A DNA stretch of 8,998 nucleotides, taken from the NCBI GenBank assembly GCA_041946865.1, contig JBHGBF010000325.1, positions 1 to 8,998 on the forward strand. Direction: 5' to 3'. Under the pieces are notes generated by a model, which worked only from the letters and a program-made list of their open reading frames with translations, had not been told where the DNA came from and did no database searches. This document shows, in pieces, positions 7,901 to 8,998 of the stretch (positions are counted from its first letter, which is position 1; each line of letters opens with the position of its first letter). Source of the stretch: RPQK01 sp041946865. GTDB taxonomy: Bacteria; Acidobacteriota; UBA6911; RPQK01. Both the position numbers and the translations under genes were made by a program.

Positions 7901-8474
7901 TGCGTCCGCCGTTTACGGTGAACTGCGAGGCCGCATTGTACGACCAAAGGTGAGCCACATTCTGGTTCTGGTCTTGGGCCACGACGCCCGGCGAGAGTGT
8001 GGCCAATAGCGTCGTCACGCGCGACATCGAGGGCATCTCCAGAATGTGCTCCTCGGTGATAACCGTACCGGAAGTGGCCGAAGTCGTGTCGATCAGCGGG
8101 GCCTCAGCCTCTACCTCGACAACCTGGGACACCTCGCCGACCTCAAGCCGCACATCAATTTGCTTGTTGTCGGCAGCCTGAAGGGTCAGGCCTTTGCGCT
8201 CGCTGGTTTTGAAGCCCGGCACGCTGACAGTAAAGCTGTATGGGCCGGGGATCAGGAACTGGACGACCCAGTTCCCTTCATTGTTGGTTATCGTCTCCTG
8301 CTTCACGCCGGTGGCTTCCGCCGTGACAACGATTTCCGCCCCGGGAATAACGCCGCCGGTCGCGTCGAAAACGCGCCCGCCTAGCGTGGCCCGGGCCTCC
8401 TGACTCCACAAAAGGTTAACGTTAACGCAAATCGTGATAAAAAAGACCGGCAAGACAAGTGAAAACCTGTGCAT
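4965..8474 (-). CDS. Oar-like TonB-dependent receptor with N-terminal carboxypeptidase-regulatory-like domain, C-terminally truncated
   Basis: This is a second, divergent Oar-like receptor of 1169 residues. Residues 1-25 are a signal peptide (MHRFSLVLPVFF start, cut near WSQ or soon after). Residues 27-110 are a CarboxypepD_reg-like domain (GGRVFDATGGVIPGAEI, NNEGNW, PGPYSFTVSVPGF). The plug spans about 125-265, with FELDG (199-203), PPPDAIQEFRVQ and VIKSGKAQYHGSSY. The barrel carries TGLFVQNDWRVTPRLTLNLG, a strong family signature. The start at 8474 has GAGGAGGG six bases upstream. The end is wrong: the family block NELNMGIYKNFTIREAL stops at residue 1162 and is followed by RRRNTTT and TAG. 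In the first receptor about 50 residues follow the equivalent RESL, covering the last barrel strands and terminal Phe. Without that BAM-recognition end, correct membrane insertion is doubtful, so it may be a recent pseudogene despite its open frame. Confidence 0.9.
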   Translation of the reverse strand: MHRFSLVLPVFFITICVNVNLLWSQEARATLGGRVFDATGGVIPGAEIVVTAEATGVKQETITNNEGNWVVQFLIPGPYSFTVSVPGFKTSERKGLTLQAADNKQIDVRLEVGEVSQVVEVEAEAPLIDTTSATSGTVITEEHILEMPSMSRVTTLLATLSPGVVAQDQNQNVAHLWSYNAASQFTVNGGRNNIRSNTFELDGMPNIRTDGKVGFMPPPDAIQEFRVQMNAYDASLGRQAGATVQMVIKSGKAQYHGSSYWFNQNNLLNANLFHTNLSGGEKPAIHFNEYGATFGGPVRIPGLYNGKERTFFFVSFDGTRNSDPRFAIRSVPTELERHGDFSQSFTTQLVSGQRVKYPINIYDPATVDSKGYRKQFPNNVIPSSRLSPIAQKILEFVPLPNTPSDETGNATNNFVPASTRDNKMAVLAIRVDHIWNNSHKSFGSYRWYHEDELTGNIFNNASTGQYQTRIPKGLGLDHVWTVRPTLVLNLRWNVSRFVDDNRDNGAGFDPTPLGFPTSYIAQMEKPSFPRIVGLFGDIGTNSAGNFTATTYYTWSATMNHSMGNMMFKYGTEYWVLQSAERNIGNQGRFDFSNTNWTRPRADVSGGTGNGSNLAAFLLGLPNAGQFPRNANGFFSQRFTGLFVQNDWRVTPRLTLNLGLRWDYETPVTERFDRLTSNYDLTAVNPISDAAQAAYANILTKNASNAIVQQAAQLVPASAFRVLGAQLFAGVNGQPRGVFNTDYTEFQPRIGFAYRLRPNTVIRGGVGKFVQASFDNGWQNGFSRTTTFIATQDNYYTPYDTLANPFQDGILAPTGSSLGALTNLGQGVNLYNQDPGRMYSWEYSLHLQQEYRGWLFEIGYTHNKTYGIPQGRNVNLPTFELWKQLRAPRFDANGRPLDKLLWDEQIPNPFYQLPGVTGSIASNKNITLGQIIRPITILGDITRDLNPLGENQYDAMLVKVERRFKGGFSVLNSFTWSKLFEDTSLLGPQIAGPFVEHKLGGEDRPLHLSISGIWNLPIGRGKKVWGSMPKALDLAFGGWELSGHYNIQSGVPVVFSDDAFYDGQDISLPRDQQSLERWFDTSHFIRFPDKNTDISNYPSWTGIQNLPGYNYKPAANDSIKNGVYQDFATNIRTFPTRWGNVRASRTNELNMGIYKNFTIREALRRRNTTT

Positions 8475-8480
8475 CGGATT

Positions 8481-8488
8481 CCCTCCTC
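8481..8488 (-). promoter_or_regulatory. ribosome binding site of the second receptor gene
   Basis: The minus strand reads GAGGAGGG, six bases, then ATG at 8474. Spacing matches that of the first receptor gene, and a signal peptide begins at once, so the start is well supported. Confidence 0.75.
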
Positions 8489-8506
8489 GTGTTAGCAGAC
8501 CTGAGA

Positions 8507-8518
8507 GTTTGTATAAAC
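8507..8518. promoter_or_regulatory. GTTT-AAAC palindrome upstream of the second receptor gene
   Basis: GTTT (8507-8510) and AAAC (8515-8518) flank GTAT, 33-44 bases upstream of the receptor ATG. The minus strand reads GTTTATACAAAC, so it might be part of a -10 region (TATAC-like), or an operator half-site pair like the GTTTCAAAC copies before the first receptor. Four-base arms are weak evidence. Confidence 0.25.
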
Positions 8519-8570
8519 CGACAACACTCCTGCAAGGCGCACGATCACAAAAACGGCCTCCGGTAACGAT

Positions 8571-8951
8571 GTGTGTTTGAGCAGAAATGGCGTACGTATC
8601 TTCATCAGCCAGGAATCCTATGACTTTCCCGTCTGCGCGGCAAACGATTTTTTCAGAACATCACCCCCTGAGGCGAAACTCAACATTCGCATACTGCGAG
8701 CGTTGCGGCACCCGAGGGGATTAGTCGACAAGATTTCAGCAGGACAGTCTTGCCAGGAAAGAGATGGGATTATGGACTTTGAGGCGTCGATCAGAATCGA
8801 TCCCAAGATCAGGCGACATATGCGGCCGCAACTTGCTCAGGCGTACTTTAGCCGAGGCGCCGATCGGCAAAGCGCCGGTGACCGGGAAGCTGCTTTTCGG
8901 GACTATGCCAGGGTCATTGGACTCGCAGGCCGTTTATCTAACCCAAGTTGA
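8571..8951 (+). CDS. short TPR-repeat protein or 5'-decayed TPR gene fragment
   Basis: The frame from GTG 8571 gives 126 residues, but only the second half is family-like. DGIMDFEASIRIDPK (about residues 64-79) is the second helix of one tetratricopeptide repeat. The following segment, AQAYFSRGADRQSAGDREAA then FRDYARVIGLA (about 89-120), is a full 34-residue unit with the Y, G, A, F/Y and A positions expected. Such repeats mediate protein-protein contacts. The stop comes right after this unit, and the first ~45 residues show no repeat, signal peptide or membrane segment. No clear ribosome binding site precedes the GTG; ATG 8772 (59 residues) has only a distant AGGA. It diverges from the second receptor gene. 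One and a half repeats is too little for a stable domain, so a remnant of a longer TPR gene is likelier than a working protein. Confidence 0.45.
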   Translation: MCLSRNGVRIFISQESYDFPVCAANDFFRTSPPEAKLNIRILRALRHPRGLVDKISAGQSCQERDGIMDFEASIRIDPKIRRHMRPQLAQAYFSRGADRQSAGDREAAFRDYARVIGLAGRLSNPS

Positions 8952-8998
8952 GCGATTTCTCTCATTTTGACTCTCATCTACGCAAAATAGGCGCGTAG

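Noticed and set aside
5346..8009. Long plus-strand open frames (about 5346-6617, 6795-8009) opposite the second receptor
   Set aside because: They are antisense to a gene with strong family motifs throughout and translate to Val/Arg/Glu-rich sequence without domains. This is the usual shadow of GC-rich codon use, and no plausible ribosome binding site was recognised for them.
8489..8545. Sigma-70-like promoter for the second receptor (TTGCAG with TACAAA or TATACA)
   Set aside because: Spacing is 16 or 14 bases and neither box is close to consensus; not strong enough to list as a promoter.
1..8998. tRNA, rRNA, CRISPR array, insertion sequence or riboswitch
   Set aside because: I found no T-loop/anticodon pattern in a cloverleaf frame, no spaced identical repeats, no transposase motifs or terminal inverted repeats, and no conserved riboswitch core that I recognise.

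Overview
The window looks like chromosomal DNA of a soil- or sediment-type Acidobacteriota bacterium. This is an inference from gene content: two very large Oar-like TonB-dependent receptors, each with an N-terminal carboxypeptidase-regulatory-like domain and no SusD partner, lie next to a scrap of what looks like an acidobacterial-type MacB/ADOP permease. The composition is moderately GC-rich and strong Shine-Dalgarno sites precede the three best-supported genes. I see no phage, CRISPR array, insertion sequence, tRNA or rRNA.

Layout. Positions 1-151 are a 3' intergenic region with a compact stem-loop at the window edge and a weak terminator candidate. Positions 152-3544 (minus strand) hold an intact 1130-residue Oar-like receptor ending in the outer-membrane C-terminal Phe; a better start than the longest open frame lies 42 bases inside it. 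Positions 3545-4065 are its leader and an otherwise empty stretch, with a tandem GTTTCAAACG repeat 36 bases upstream of the start codon. Positions 4066-4590 (plus strand) contain a short fragment of a MacB/ADOP-type ABC permease, several hairpins and a perfect 11-bp inverted repeat. Positions 4591-4845 (plus) carry the first 84 codons of a zinc-dependent alcohol dehydrogenase with a good ribosome binding site but no coenzyme domain. Positions 4965-8474 (minus) hold a second Oar-like receptor of 1169 residues whose last ~50 residues are replaced by 7 unrelated ones. Positions 8571-8951 (plus) are a TPR-repeat fragment, divergent from the second receptor.

How the parts relate. The receptors would each import or bind an unknown ligand at the outer membrane, powered by TonB-ExbB-ExbD encoded elsewhere; nothing here names the ligand. 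The dehydrogenase and the second receptor converge and both lack their 3' ends at the same ~140-bp junction, which suggests one deletion or rearrangement. With the permease and TPR scraps, the non-receptor DNA reads as a zone of gene decay, not a working operon. I do not see a convincing new biological system. The most useful leads are the convergent double truncation, the perfect inverted repeat before the dehydrogenase, a Met/Cys-rich loop in the first receptor, and GTTT...AAAC palindromes at similar distances upstream of both receptor genes.
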